Part shown: positions 1 to 12,174 of the stretch, in pieces
Layout: the number at the start of each line of letters is the position of its first letter
Numbering within the stretch: position 1 is the first letter of the stretch
NCBI GenBank assembly: GCA_022495005.1
Contig: JAGYXB010002071.1
Coordinates: forward strand, 802,440 to 866,439
From: Rhyacophila brunnea
Taxonomy: Eukaryota; Arthropoda; Insecta; Trichoptera; Rhyacophilidae
DNA: 64,000 bases
Direction: 5' to 3'
Made by a program: the position numbers and the translations under genes
The notes under the pieces: generated by a model
The model's input: only the letters and a program-made list of their open reading frames with translations
The model's database searches: none
Told to the model about the DNA's origin: nothing

Positions 1-3000
1 TGTCGCGAACAGAACGCGGGCGTCTTGTTCTATTGAAATTGCAATTATGAAATTCGCGCGGAAAAATTCAACGGCGATATCCAAGATGCTATCCGGACGC
101 CATGATGATTATTATTTTAGAATAATAATATGTATGCTTAAGGGGTTTTCAATAAAAGATAATGATATCAAATTGACTGTTAATCTTGTTATAGACATGT
201 GTTACGAACACCTATAACCTTTTAAATATAATAAAATTATGTGTTTCATATTTCTACATACAAATTCATGAGGAAAATCATATTAAATTTATTTTTTATT
301 TCATTTTATTGAAACTATATAGGTAGTGTTTTTACGTGTTTTAATCTATTAATTGAATATAATAATTAATAATTATGCCAAACAGCCATTGTCAGTCATT
401 TAGAAATTGTTAATATTAAAAATCGAGTCCATTTGGTTACTATACTTAATAACTTTACAACATTACTTAACTAGGGCTGTATATATAAATATCAATGTAT
501 GCGCGTGTGATCTAGTAGATAAATGAATATTAAAGTGTTGCAACGCTGTACTTTCAATTATAATTAACTCCTTGGCATCCCCTTTATACTAAAATTAAAA
601 CATAACGAATCACTAAGTGCGTCGATATTTTCGCAATATCTCCCCCGAGATAAGGCAATTATAAGGGGGTATATTTGGAGGGCGTCATTTCCCGTAATAG
701 CGCGGTAACCTGTGTAATTCGGCGGTTTGCCATCCTATTTTGTTCGAGCCCTGACTTATTATTATCGACGACAGACTATGCAGTAGGTTCCAAGAGAAAA
801 ATAAAATAGGTAGAAATCAAATTCATCATTTTCTTTTGGAAAGCTTTTATATATGAAAATAAAACTGAAAAGGTACAGGGAAATGTAGAAGGCAGCAGAA
901 GCGTATTCAGAAGAAAATGAATTGTATAAAGTATTGGTGATCTGATCTGCGATCTTAATCGCCAATCTACCGGTACCAAGAGAAGAAGCAGACAAATATT
1001 TTATTGGATTTGTATTGACAACCAATTTCACATGTTCATAGTCATTTTAAGAGCATAGAAATATGACAAATGTAAAAATATGTCTGACTCAAAGATGCTA
1101 AAACCCGAGAGAACTCCAGAGAACACAAAAAAATGATAAGTGCGTTACCTTCTGGGCGTGGTAGTAAAATGTTTAATTTTCCAGTGTTGATAAATATGGG
1201 CTATGAAGAATGTGATTTACAATAGTTACGAATATATGCATTAAAGTTTGCCACATAACCGAAACGCGCATTCAATATAGGTAGTATTAAAGACATTCAT
1301 TAAGAAACAAAATTCGGGTTCAAAATCTTGGTATATGGCGACTAGCTTTACATTTATATCTTATTAATCTGTTTTGTTTATGTTCGTCATTGACATCACC
1401 CCGCTTTGCACTGTTTATTATCACAACAAGATGAGGTAAATAAAATTAAGAAAGTTTTTTTGTGAATTATTTATTTATTTAAGTCCCATTATCAAGTAAA
1501 TTCAAAAGAATGGTAATCTTAATTAGAATGATAATGATAATTTCTTGAAGTAAAGTTTAGTTACTGGCAAGGAAGAGTTGTAAAGTTCGACAACCATCCT
1601 TTTTAGTCTTTTTATTGTGTCAAAATTTTAAACTGGAATATCTCATGACTCGAAGCTTTTTTGCTCTATAGTGTTAGTTAGTGTAGCCACTAGGTGGCAT
1701 TTAAATCTCAATTTCACTAATTTAGTGACATCATACCTTTTTCCCTTGTACCCTTCACATATAGGAAAAAATCTACGAATCACATTTTTCTAATAGGAAT
1801 GCTTTCAGTAGTTTTTCAAAACATAATTATATATTTTCAATATAAAATATCACCTTACTAGCAGTACAGTCATTAATATTAATCCCTCCATATACAGAAT
1901 TTAATTTATGTTGACATTTAATTTATAGAAAACCAATGTGATAATCGAATCCGAGACAAATTATGGCTAGGGGTAGTCAATGCCGAACGGGGGGCACCTA
2001 AACAGCAACGGCGAGGCTCTTTGATTAAACTTGTACGGATAACTTTTAATTGCGCTGCGAAGGCAGAACCGTGGGGAAGTGGGAGGGCGCCGGACGGTGG
2101 CTAAGGCTTCGACGCCGGCGTCTCCGGGGCCTCGGAGCAAGCCTTTCCACCGAGAACGCTTTGCAGCGGTCGGCTGGCTTAACTGAAATACACCATACTT
2201 GGCGAACTAGTACTTAGTAAGAATATATAATTGCATCGCTTGTAAGTTTGGAATCTATTTCATAAAGCTAAGCTGAAGGAACTATCCAAAGTTTGTTATA
2301 TCCGAACAGGATATAAATTTATTACTACTTACCTACTCCTAGAAATAATATTTTTATTTTTACAATATTTGAATGAGGACAAACGATATTGAACGAGTTT
2401 CAGGAAAAGTAAAATTAAAATAAGTAAATTAACATATTATGCAATATAAATAAAATTTATTAGACTAGCAAATATTACCAGATGGCAGTACCGCCTGTCA
2501 ACATTCTTATACTTATTCTCACTGTATCCCTTTTTTTCTGTGTATTACAGAACATTGTTCTGTCTTACTGTCTTTATTATGATGTTCCAAACTCACTTAA
2601 TTGTATGTCTGTAATCAGCCTGGCGGAGTCTTTGTAGAGTCTCTTGACTTTCTGAGCACGCTAATGCTTATCTCGTTCCTTTGCAAGCAGCGACGCATAG
2701 CTGATGGCTCTTCCTCGTCCATTGTGTTTCTATTTTTTGATTGATTGTGTATGTTGCCTAAGGTAACAGTAGGTTACATCATCATAACCCTATTATAATT
2801 ACCGTTAAACCTCTTGGATAATATACTTACTAATTACTTATCTAAACCCCACTTTGTTGATTTTGTAACAATTTCATTTCGATGTATTCACTCCCGAAAT
2901 TTATCTCTCATTTGAATCGACTATATAATTATATAAATTGACATTTTCCGAGATATATCATTTTCAAAAAAGTGTTCCCTATCCGACGCCATATACTTCT

Positions 3001-5120
3001 GTATACCCTTCTGTCAATCTGCTGCAAATTAGTTGTAATGTCGTTTAATATTATTTATATATTCGATATGTTATTACCGTATTGTAAGCACCTGTCAAAT
3101 TATAATTAGAGTATCATTTGTTTTCTTTCACGACATAATTAAAATAAAAGATTCCATTATTCCTATATTTTTCAAAAGTAGTATTTGATTTACGTATATT
3201 AGTATATTTAATACGTCTCCTCCCTGTCTCACTCCTTCTCTCATCCGTTACAGATAATTCAAGAAAAATATATACAATGTAATGAAGAAAAATGTACCCG
3301 CCATTCTATTTTTGGCAATAAATGTGATCCTGATGAAAATAAGGTTAGGAACCTTTAGTGTAGAGATCCATCCTCCCAATCTAATTAATTTATGGTTAAA
3401 TACCAACAAATTAGAACTATAAATATTTCAGTCTTATAATACGTTATTTCTGTTATGACATTTGAAATAATTTTGCAAGCTCATAAAGTATGGTTAAATT
3501 AGTAAACTCCACAAACTCTGTTACCATTTCGATTTTCTTCCACACGCAATGACGGCATTTTTTTATGTCTATTGTGATTATTTACATGAGTGCAGTTACA
3601 AACGATTTTACACAAATTTTCCATGATTGATCAACTAAACAATAATGCCGAAGTGTAGTCTAATTTGCTGCTTAACCACTCATCTTGACGGATTGTCTTT
3701 TTACACGCCCTGCCAATTATTGGCAAATAAATGTCACAGCATTATTTTGAAGTTCTCTGCAAATGAACCTTCAATGCGAAGTCACGTGTAGCTAACGTAA
3801 TCAGTGTACCAGTGGACCTATTTTTTTTTTAAATTTCATACATTTAGGTTCCATCCTTCCATCTCTACAGAGAATAGAACTAGGTTTTTTCAATATCTTT
3901 ATTAAAAATCTTTTTGTTAATAGCAAATTGTAGACAATAAATGTGACATAGTTTACTTTACAATTCCTAAGATATAACAGGGAAGATAATAATATATTTA
4001 ATAGCAGCTTTGGTATAATATCAATTAATTGTTAATTTGGTATAATATAATTTGTATTAATTAGCCTTCGCTTGACAATAAGGATAACCTATTATTGACG
4101 AACCCTATTATTTACGAATTAGCAGCAATTCTGTCTTAATAAGAAACGAAACAATTAATAAACGTAGTTCAAAACAATCATTATAGTATTCGTTTGCAAT
4201 AAATATTGGAGCAGTGAGAGCTTTCTGGTATTATCGAATACGGCGTGAACTTTACCCGGAGATGGAAGCGGCGACAACTAGTCGCTCGCGAAGCCAGCGC
4301 CAGCGCCTGCTTCCTGCGGCGCCGTTCGGCACTAACTAATTAATTAATAAGCTCCACCATCTTTCGCAGGTGTGTGGTCGCACGGATCTCAATGGAATTT
4401 GTAACAACTCGTCGTCGGGTTGGCGGGGAAAATGTTTACACTGTCACATCATAATAGTGTAATGAGGAAACGTATTTCTCGTGTGGTCGGAAGTTTGCAT
4501 TACATGCATAGACGCTTTTTGATAAAGCAAAGAAGGTTAATTAAATTATTACAGTGCCTTTAACCACTCTCTTACTATGCTAATAAATTCCGTTCCATCC
4601 TGTACCGTCACATTGGGTTATCGTATTAGTTTCACGATAGAACATTATTTTTGCATGGAAATGCCAGCTTTTCCAACATATTTATATTATAGTCATTTCA
4701 AGAGACCCAGCGATTAGGTACTTGATGAAACATCATGAACATTTATAAAATGAGTGGTATTCACCATAATATATAAAGATTGCTTTAAGACACGTAGTGA
4801 GTTTTATAAAAACTACCAAAATTTTAGTTTGAGTATCTCTTGTTATATTGTTATTCTTGTCAGTGGAGGTAGAAAATGAGCTATCTTATATTGGTAATAA
4901 ATACGTATCGTAAATGAATTTTGATATTTGGCGAATAATACTTACATATTTTTAAACACGGATACAAATATTATTTGATATTTTTGTAAATCATTGATTC
5001 TGTGAAGCAAATGATGAAGTGCATATTAACTGAAATATAAAATATTGCAAATCTGTGTAAACTGGATATCACAGAACAGACAAGGTTAAAGAAACACTTC
5101 AGTACAAAAACAATTATTTA
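1..5120. other. AT-rich intron-like or intergenic DNA
   Basis: I see no supportable gene here. The DNA is AT-rich with short random frames. Three GC-elevated patches stand out (about 620-760, 1975-2190 and 4250-4440). None gives a recognisable protein in either direction with credible splice borders. Confidence 0.5.
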
Positions 5121-5167
5121 GACACGACATTATAAGCCGACGCGAAAGCCACTCGGCCATCGTGGGT
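5121..5167 (-). repeat. SINE-A head fragment (tRNA-derived)
   Basis: Read on the minus strand this stretch has the pol III A-box-like word GGCCGAGTGG followed by a GTCGGCTTATAATG segment. It matches the head of the SINE-A copy at 54280-54426. The B box and tail are missing, so this is a 5' fragment. Confidence 0.55.
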
Positions 5168-5322
5168 ATCTTTAGTTTTAAGTTTATAAAACGATCTGAA
5201 TATGGGTTCAACACAAATAACTTAATTATTAATACTATCGACCGACGGTACATGATGGAAATTTTGAATTTAAATTCTAATGTATTTAAGATTTGTACTA
5301 TTTCCATTTGAGTCGTTTTTTG

Positions 5323-5354
5323 CGACCCGGGTTTCGCCTTTCGGCATCTTCAGG
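5323..5354 (-). ncRNA. Hammerhead-ribozyme-like core, left arm
   Basis: On the minus strand, CTGAAGA (5353-5347) fits CUGANGA. It is followed by the stem II hairpin GCC-GAAA-GGC, then GAAAC (5335-5331) and a self-complementary ACCCGGGT forming a minimal stem III. The expected cleavage triplet GTC is at 5326-5324. Stem I is short (TGC with GCA) and would need tertiary or dimer help, as is known for minimal-stem-III hammerheads. Sequence match only; activity is inferred. Confidence 0.45.
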
Positions 5355-5590
5355 CACTGTGTACACTCACCAAAAGGTAAACACACATTGACAACGAACA
5401 CTATTAACTCTAACTTATATAACAAATAAATACAATAAAGTAGATAACAACTTATTACCTACCAATTAAGTCAAGGATAAAATAAAAAAATATAACAAAC
5501 AAATTGTGAATAGTTGAAGCGTTTGTAAAAAACCGATGTAATAGTGTTCGTTGTCAGTGTGTGTTTGCCTTTTGGTAAGTGTATACAGTG

Positions 5591-5622
5591 CCTGAAGACG
5601 CGGAAAGGCGAAACCCGGGTCG
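5591..5622 (+). ncRNA. Hammerhead-ribozyme-like core, right arm
   Basis: The plus strand has CTGAAGA (5592-5598), GAAAC (5610-5614) and GGGTC ending at 5621. Stem II is weakened here: GCG faces GGC instead of GCC facing GGC. This arm is probably a degraded version of the left-arm motif. Confidence 0.4.
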
Positions 5623-6141
5623 CAAAAAACGACTCAAATTGAATAGTTCAAAACTTAAATCCATTAGAATAACTTAATTATTGTAGAATTAACAAAAAAT
5701 GTTTTAAACTCATTATAAAGTAGTTCTGCCACGAAACCGCCAATTAAATCAACAAATTAATCAGTTTTCTTAGAACAACCTTATACAAACCCTTTATATC
5801 AAAGGAGTACGTAAAGCAGATAATAGGTTGGTGTGTAGAATTAACAATCGCATAATATTTAATTTTCAAGTCGATTTACTGAACTCGGCTACCACATATT
5901 ACTATTTACTATACCTATACTTAGATGTTTTCATACCAGAGTTTATCATTTGATAACATTTATAATACCCCAAAGCTCCTTTTTATCCTTGCTAATACCC
6001 AGACACAGCTAATTTAAATTGTGAATCATCTTTCTTTAAATTGTGTTAACTTATGCAATTGGAAATGTTTAAAGAATGCAAAATCTGCGCTGAAGTGATA
6101 TTAATTAATGCCAAGTAAATTAATAATGATGTATTTATTAC

Positions 6142-6227
6142 CTGAGTTCCGTATCCGTGATGGCTGCGAAGACTGGCTGCCAGCGGTCGGCCTCTTCTGA
6201 ACTTTCGGAGCTCGCTGAAAGGCTCGC
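6142..6227 (-). CDS. Candidate host exon, syntrophin-like PH-domain segment
   Basis: On the minus strand an 86-nt open segment sits between a good acceptor (TTTCAG, AG at 6229-6228) and a good donor (CTCAG|GTAATA). In the chosen frame it starts with a Ser/Glu-rich linker and ends in a WQPVFAAITDTELR stretch. That resembles the PH region of syntrophins, dystrophin-associated scaffold proteins at the membrane cytoskeleton. It encodes 28 codons plus two bases, so the next exon would lie below 6142. I could not find neighbouring PH or PDZ exons, so family assignment rests on this one short segment. GC content is well above the flanks. Another PH-containing protein is the main alternative. Confidence 0.5.
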
Positions 6228-7258
6228 CTGAAACAAAACCAAACAAGCATCATATTAAATTCCAACTACTAAATTGTTTTTCAGTAGATTCTCATTTAAC
6301 TATTACGCTATAATAAATATATAAGCTTAATGCTAGGCCGATGTTAAATAGATCGATATCATTTTCAGTAAACTTTGGAAGGAAGTATATAATTATGAAA
6401 TTCCAGTGGATTCAGAAGTTTTAATGAAAATTTAATGCGTTTAATCAAAGAATTTAATTTAATCACGGTATTTTTGCGGACACATTGTAGAAAATGTTAA
6501 TAGTGGTAATAATAAATTAATTCGTGTAATCGATGTAGGTATATATAAATATCAACGGTGGAGTAGTCTGTCTCTGAATTCATTAATTTATTTATCATCT
6601 GCTTAGAACAATGAGTCATTCCATGGGTTGTATGAATGACTAATAAATATATACAAAAATATATCTACGGATACATACCAAATCTCGATTCAGGATAGGA
6701 TGCGTACACAATTTTTGACAATTCATAAAGCATTCGGGGCCATTTATTGGTCGGCATATTAATGTATCAATTAGACGATATGCAGCCGATAAAGTATTAA
6801 CTGATTAGTATGGAGTGGTTATCAACGAATGAGATTTGGTATTGTTACAATTTTCGATTGACAGGGGGTTTCCGTGAACAAATCAAACTTCATTGTCTCG
6901 AATCGATATATATAATTAAAAATGATGTTTCACTTTAAACAAATTTATATTTTCTATAAAAATCGACGATTTTTTAAATTTAAAATACATTAAAACTATT
7001 AATTATTAAAATACAGTGTACCAGATAAATTATTGATAAAATAATGATATAATAATATTGAAGTACCTAATTATAAGTTTCATTCATTGAACGCACATTT
7101 ATTTAAATTGATTATTTTTTTAAATGAAGTTATATTTATATTAATCAATACTGTATTAAACTAAGTAAAATGTATTACACTGCAGTTTTCATTATGTTTT
7201 GTTGCTAGAGACATTATGCCGTGTCCACATTGGCAACTTGTTGCAACATACGGCTTTA

Positions 7259-7475
7259 AGCCGCGTTGACACGGTCCAAGTACGATCCAAGTACACTTGG
7301 ACCGAGTACCATCCAAGTAGACATATTCATACTAATTATTCCTATCCAAGATACTTGGACCGCGTCCTACTCATCCAAGTTAACTTGGATAGGAATAAAT
7401 AGTATGAAGCTGTCACTTGGATGGCAGTCAATCCAAGTGTACTTGGATCCGTACTTGGACCGTGTCAACGCGGCT
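7259..7475. mobile_element. PIF/Harbinger-type MITE with arrayed TCCAAGT palindromes
   Basis: The 217-bp element starts AGCCGCGTTGACACGG and ends with its reverse complement, flanked on both sides by TTA (7256-7258 and 7476-7478). A 3-bp TTA/TAA duplication is the hallmark of PIF/Harbinger insertion. The interior contains five TCCAAGT and six ACTTGGA words. Several are paired as spaced palindromes of the type TCCAAGT-NN-ACTTGGA. There is no coding capacity. Confidence 0.8.
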
Positions 7476-7746
7476 TTACGCTCACCCAAATGCCATTGCA
7501 CTGATTGCATACATATTTCAGAACATATACAATTCTAAATATTATCTACAAATTCACAACGTTACCGAATTATAATTCAAAAAAATATTTTAAACTAACC
7601 CGTTATCCACTTACACTAGCTTTCATACCATCATCAAGTCTCGTCAGTAATTATCAAATCCTTGATAGTTTTAATAATGGTATATACCTAACACAAAACA
7701 GCTAGTGAGACAATTAATTCACTAACATAACATGGAATTCTACTAA

Positions 7747-8040
7747 GCTAGCGAGGTCACGTGAGCGCACCGGGCAAAAAGTGTCATCAGACAAATGCTC
7801 TCATCCTGTAGCACATATTGAGCTGAAAACGATTAGCGTCAGTTAACTAAATCTTCCAAAATGTGTCAGAGCCACATCACCAAATTTACGAGTGATATAA
7901 CTTTTTTCTGAAATTTTACAGTTTTGAACACGTGCTCTCACGTATCTTTGATTTTAGTGGTTCAGAAGGAAGCAATAAATGACAGGTAATTGACACAATA
8001 CTTTTTTAGATTGTTATAGCACGCGAGCTCACTAGCATAA
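7747..8040. repeat. Possible degenerate foldback
   Basis: The left end GCTAGCGAGGTCACGTGAGC and the reverse complement of the right end GCTAGTGAGCTCGCGTGC are similar over about 18 bp, about 290 bp apart. The interior has no coding sequence. No clean target duplication was found, so an old MITE is only a possibility. Confidence 0.3.
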
Positions 8041-8190
8041 GGGTAGCTCTATAATGAGCCTGGCGTTATCACATTCATCAAAACATCAAGCGCCTGCACC
8101 TACATTGGTGGCTTGGTGGTAAACAGAAAGACTTGCGAGAGTTGATAGTCAGCAACTGGAGAAGAAGAAAAGAGGAAACGGTAGCTTTCA

Positions 8191-8345
8191 TCCGACCATG
8201 TCCGATCCTAATAAGATCATATGGGCCTCCACAGAGTGAAGGTTTGTATTAACAGATTTTGTTTTTACGAGAAATGGATGTCAGCCACTTGCTCAACCTT
8301 TTAGGTCCATACTCGTGACTCACACACAAATTGAAAAACAATTTC
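8191..8345 (-). repeat. SINE-A copy, body and tail
   Basis: Minus-strand sequence runs from GTTTTTCAATTTGTGTG through GGTTGAGCAAGTGG to GGAGGCCCATATGATCTTAT. It matches the body of the complete copy at 47101-47325 throughout. The tRNA-like head is absent, so this is a 5'-truncated insertion. Confidence 0.7.
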
Positions 8346-9274
8346 AGCTTTCATCCACCTCCAACAAAATTAAATTACAGTTTAGTATGTCTGAAAGTAT
8401 ATCTAATCAAATAAGAAATAAAATTCTTCTTCGTGCCTGCTGATTGTAGGATTTACGAGCCTATTTTATTTTTTGGTAATATACATTTATCTCAAAGTTG
8501 ACCTAACAAATTTCAGTCTATCATAATATAGGTAATATATTATTTGACAACGACATTCATATAAGAGTAGTTAGGAAAGACTCTTGTTAACTTTATGATA
8601 TCATTATAAATTGGTGTGTATGGTGAGGACATTTTAATAATCCACTATCACAGAATATGATCGGATTAATGGTCTTACTAAAAAGTTAAGGATGATCTCG
8701 GGGAGAAATCCTAGCGGCACCAAAGAATAATAATATCGCATCCAGATCGCACATTACTTCACGGAATAACTTCCGCCAAACTGAAATTTAGTGTTCTCAA
8801 TAGACGCAATTAAGCCGAAACTAACTGAAAACATCTTACGACGTAGTTAGTGCCGATCCTTTGAAAGGTCGATCGTACAACTTTTAAATAAATTACGACG
8901 ATCTTGTCTCTCTGGTCCCGCTCCCGTTCTGTGTTCGGTAATATCGGAAAGCTTTCGACATTTTAAAATAGTTAAGGAACTTTGCTTTGCGAACTTTATC
9001 CCGAATCGAACTTTTCGTTTTCAAATGAATGGATATGTTCACAGTGCGACATCGAATTAGGTATTGCCATACACACAAAACTTGCGGTCTATGAACATTC
9101 TACGCCGACAATTCACCCCCCCAATAATTCATCGCCCCGATAGAAATATTACAATTTGAATTTGTATAGAAAATAAAAATTATTTATTTACATTTTACAA
9201 TATAGAATAGAATAGCGGTAGGTACCTAGTAGAATTTAAACAGACCTTTCCCAATCGTATAAATAAGCTTGTTA

Positions 9275-9382
9275 TACATTGAATTTAATGGCCCCACCAA
9301 ACCAAACCGGATACCCCACACCACACTTGGTCTTAATCGATCGTATCAGGGACTCTACGTTTGATGTGAAGCATTTTTTTTA
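9275..9382 (-). repeat. Dispersed repeat, copy 1 of 2
   Basis: The minus strand contains AAATGCTTCACATCA, then a diverged middle, then GGTTTGGTTTGGTGGGGCC. The same order is found on the plus strand at about 40000-40105. The class is not recognised. Confidence 0.5.
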
Positions 9383-10545
9383 TGACTGGATATGTATGTG
9401 TTAGGAGCAGTTACCAAAGACTGAGATCGCAATGCACTCAAATGATTGTGATACAATTCAAATAGCTCAAGATATATGATTAATGTGTAACATGATATTT
9501 AGTGTTTTACCAAATATATTCAAACGAAAAATACGTAAATTTAGAACCTTATCTGTAATCATACTTAAGTACGTAAAAAAATGATACAATTTAGGTGACA
9601 AATGATAGGTGTCAATTAAATACGTATTGTAAACAGAGAGTAAGTCAATATAGTAGGTACTGAACGCTGTGTGCACACAGCAAAAATGAAATTGAGTATG
9701 TAACGATTATCTACGCAAATACGAAAAGCTACTACTAGGTACTTTTTCGAAATGTTACATGATTATACTAGTTATACCTACCAATTGAGTCGCCTATTTC
9801 CAAAATTCACCTTGCCCATTTTGAGATATTCACAAAAAATGAGTATGGAACCTCTCCATAGAAAAAATAACCATTTTTCTTGGGCCATTGGGCGGGTGCT
9901 CTTAATATTTTACCTACAGAGCTTTTCCAATCAAACACTTGAAAGTTTTGCGGAACATATATACTTTTCCGTACTGAGCGAAAGTTACAAAATACTCACT
10001 CGGTAACAATGGAAAAGATGATATTTGATAATTGCCACCAGACGACAATATGCATTTTAAAATTGGATGATATTTTTCAACCGTTATACTTACTGACTGC
10101 AAAAAACTAGTTTTGGAAATGTATATAGAACATGTGTGTAGCACTTTGAATAAGGAAAAAAATGCATATTCAGTTCATATTTGGTGAAAACTGGACAAGA
10201 TGATTTTTTGAATTACAATAATATTTATTTTGACACAATTTGTTGTTGATAGGTGTCTTGTCGGAATTAAATTTTCGACGGTGAATGTTCCGGATACAAA
10301 GAACTCGGTACCCACGATACAAGAAATAAAATAGATAATAAATACAGACGTGTCGAAAAGATAATATTGGAAGTAGGAAAATATCACGCTCTAGGCGTAT
10401 CAAATTTACGATATAGTTAGTTTTTGGTTATTTTAAAACAAATTGGACCGCGATATACAATAACAGATCGAGTAACGACAAAAAAATCAGCCATGACTGG
10501 CAACTACGTACGTAGGTACGAACAATATTCAAATTAAACAAATAA
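9383..10545. other. No gene seen
   Basis: AT-rich sequence with several short open frames on both strands, all Phe/Ile/Tyr-rich and without resemblance to known proteins. I see nothing functional. Confidence 0.45.
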
Positions 10546-10886
10546 GAGCCGTTTCAGACGGGACACCGGTGTCGCGCTCGTATATAATAAGGAGCCTTTT
10601 GTATTCGAATAAAGGGGCCTTTGTATTTTGTTTATGAACGCCCCAGAGCTAATGAGTTAACGCATAATTTCGCGTTATAAATTAGAACATAAAATTGGCT
10701 GCGGTAATAAAAACAAGTGTATCGGCGGCTTGACAATGTAGCGGCCGACGGAAAAGTGTACCGGACACGCGTTGACTCACTAACTCTGGGGCGTTCATAA
10801 ACATAATACAAATGCCCCTTTATTAGAATACAAAGGCCTCCTTATTATATACGAGCGCGACACCGGTGTCCCGTCTGAAACGGTCC
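10546..10886. mobile_element. PIF/Harbinger-type foldback MITE, copy 1
   Basis: A 341-bp element with inverted arms of about 100 bp that share CCGTTTCAGACGGGACACC, a TATATAATAAGGAG block and a TTTATGAACGCCCC block. It is flanked by TAA on both sides (10543-10545 and 10887-10889), a Harbinger-type duplication. A second copy lies at 46586-46902. There is no coding sequence. Confidence 0.8.
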
Positions 10887-11159
10887 TAAGAAAACGTTTG
10901 GATATTGGTGCCCCGCGAGTCACTTGTGTAAGTGTATCTATCTGTGGTTGCTAATATTATTAATATGTTAATCTTATAAAAGCAAATTGTAACAAAAAAC
11001 GAACAAAGCCAAATGAACAAAGCCAAATGTGACACATGTTCATAATCATAATGTGTATCATTAGTCCTCCACTACATGCCAATACGTCAATTAAAATTAT
11101 GCAATTTAAACTGAATCGACAGTCGTTTGCGTAAGGTGAAATAGAATCAGCAAAACTAT

Positions 11160-11655
11160 TATGTACAATGTAACTAATTAATAATTAAAAGATAAAAAGA
11201 ACTTTTTATATACAACGTTTTTAAATTTTCTGTTGAATTATTATGCTCAATATGATCAAACTTGTACTTGATATGAAGTAAATAAAAACAAACAAACAAA
11301 TATAGAATACTGAAATGTCATTTTGACATTTCATTTTGATTTCCTTAGTAACGCACGTATATATTAAAAATTTTGTTGCTATGACCACCTCCTTAGCAAC
11401 CAATAATAGTCTTTTACTTTTTACAGATTTTTCTGAAATAACTTTACATACAAAACAGAATTAACTGAAAATGAATTCAATTCTGCTTAAAGATGGCTAA
11501 AAGTATTAAAAGAATGCATTGGCATCGTGTTCTGATATATTCTAAAAGTTTCAAATGTCCAGCTAGTCGGGAAGTTAGTTAAAAATCGATTGCAAGATTT
11601 GTACTGGACACACAACAAGCGGACAAACAAGAATACGAGCTAATAAAAATGTTGT
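11160..11655 (-). repeat. Repeat family R1, copy 1
   Basis: The minus strand reads GCTCGTATTCTTGTTTGTCC at its start, then a central AACACGATGCCAATGCATT, then TTAATTCTGTTTTGTATG, and ends with TTCTTTTTATCTTTTAATTA. The same order and spacing occur at 14495-14950 and 42015-42490. No open frame and no clear terminal inverted repeats are seen, so the class is unknown. Confidence 0.7.
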
Positions 11656-12174
11656 AAAAATACATAAAGATCCTGGATACATTGACTGTATTATTCAAAA
11701 TCAACTCTTTCTTGATATTAATTACTAACCAGGTTATGGATTATTGGTTAAAATAAACAAATTGTAATCATTCTCGCTTCTATTTTCGCAAAATCACTTG
11801 CTTAGAAATACACACTGTACTACGAGTAATCCAAACTTTAGTTTCGGTTTTTTGAGCAATACAGAAATAAATTTTACCATAAATTTTATATTCAAATGTA
11901 AATTAGGAATCGTTATTTCAATGATGTCGGTAGATGTCATTGTAAGTTGTGGTTGTTGGATATAATTTGTAATCAAACGACGCGAGGTGGAGATGGTGTA
12001 TATTATTTATATCCCAGAAATCAGAAAAAAGGTAAGTATAGATTTAAAAAAACGCTCTCGACGTTGATTTATGACACATAATAAATTTCCGGAAAACTTA
12101 ATTATATCGACATTTTGAAAGGAACAACTAAAAAAGCTATCAACTTTAATTTTGGACGATTTAAAATATATATA
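11656..12174. other. No gene seen
   Basis: AT-rich spacer between repeat R1 and the retrotransposon remnant. Short frames only, none with recognisable protein features. Confidence 0.4.

Larger units (their letters stand above)
5232..5672. mobile_element. Penelope-like foldback element with two inverted ribozyme-like arms
   Basis: Two arms of about 95 bp, 5307-5404 and 5541-5639, are near-perfect inverted repeats around a central AT-rich 136 bp. Homology continues outward into a TTAAATCCATTAGAAT-like flank and, on the left, to GTCGGTCGATAGTATTAAT. The same sequence ends a second copy at 19191-19381. Each arm contains the order CTGAAGA, short GC hairpin, GAAAC, CCGGGTC, which matches the hammerhead ribozyme core CUGANGA / GAAA / UH. 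Hammerhead motifs in terminal repeats and mixed tandem or inverted arrangements are known from Penelope-like retroelements, which is the basis of the class call. No reverse transcriptase is present. Confidence 0.55.

Noticed and set aside
1975..2190. GC-rich island, possible exon or promoter
   Set aside because: Translations in all frames give Arg/Pro-rich text without family resemblance and splice borders are weak.
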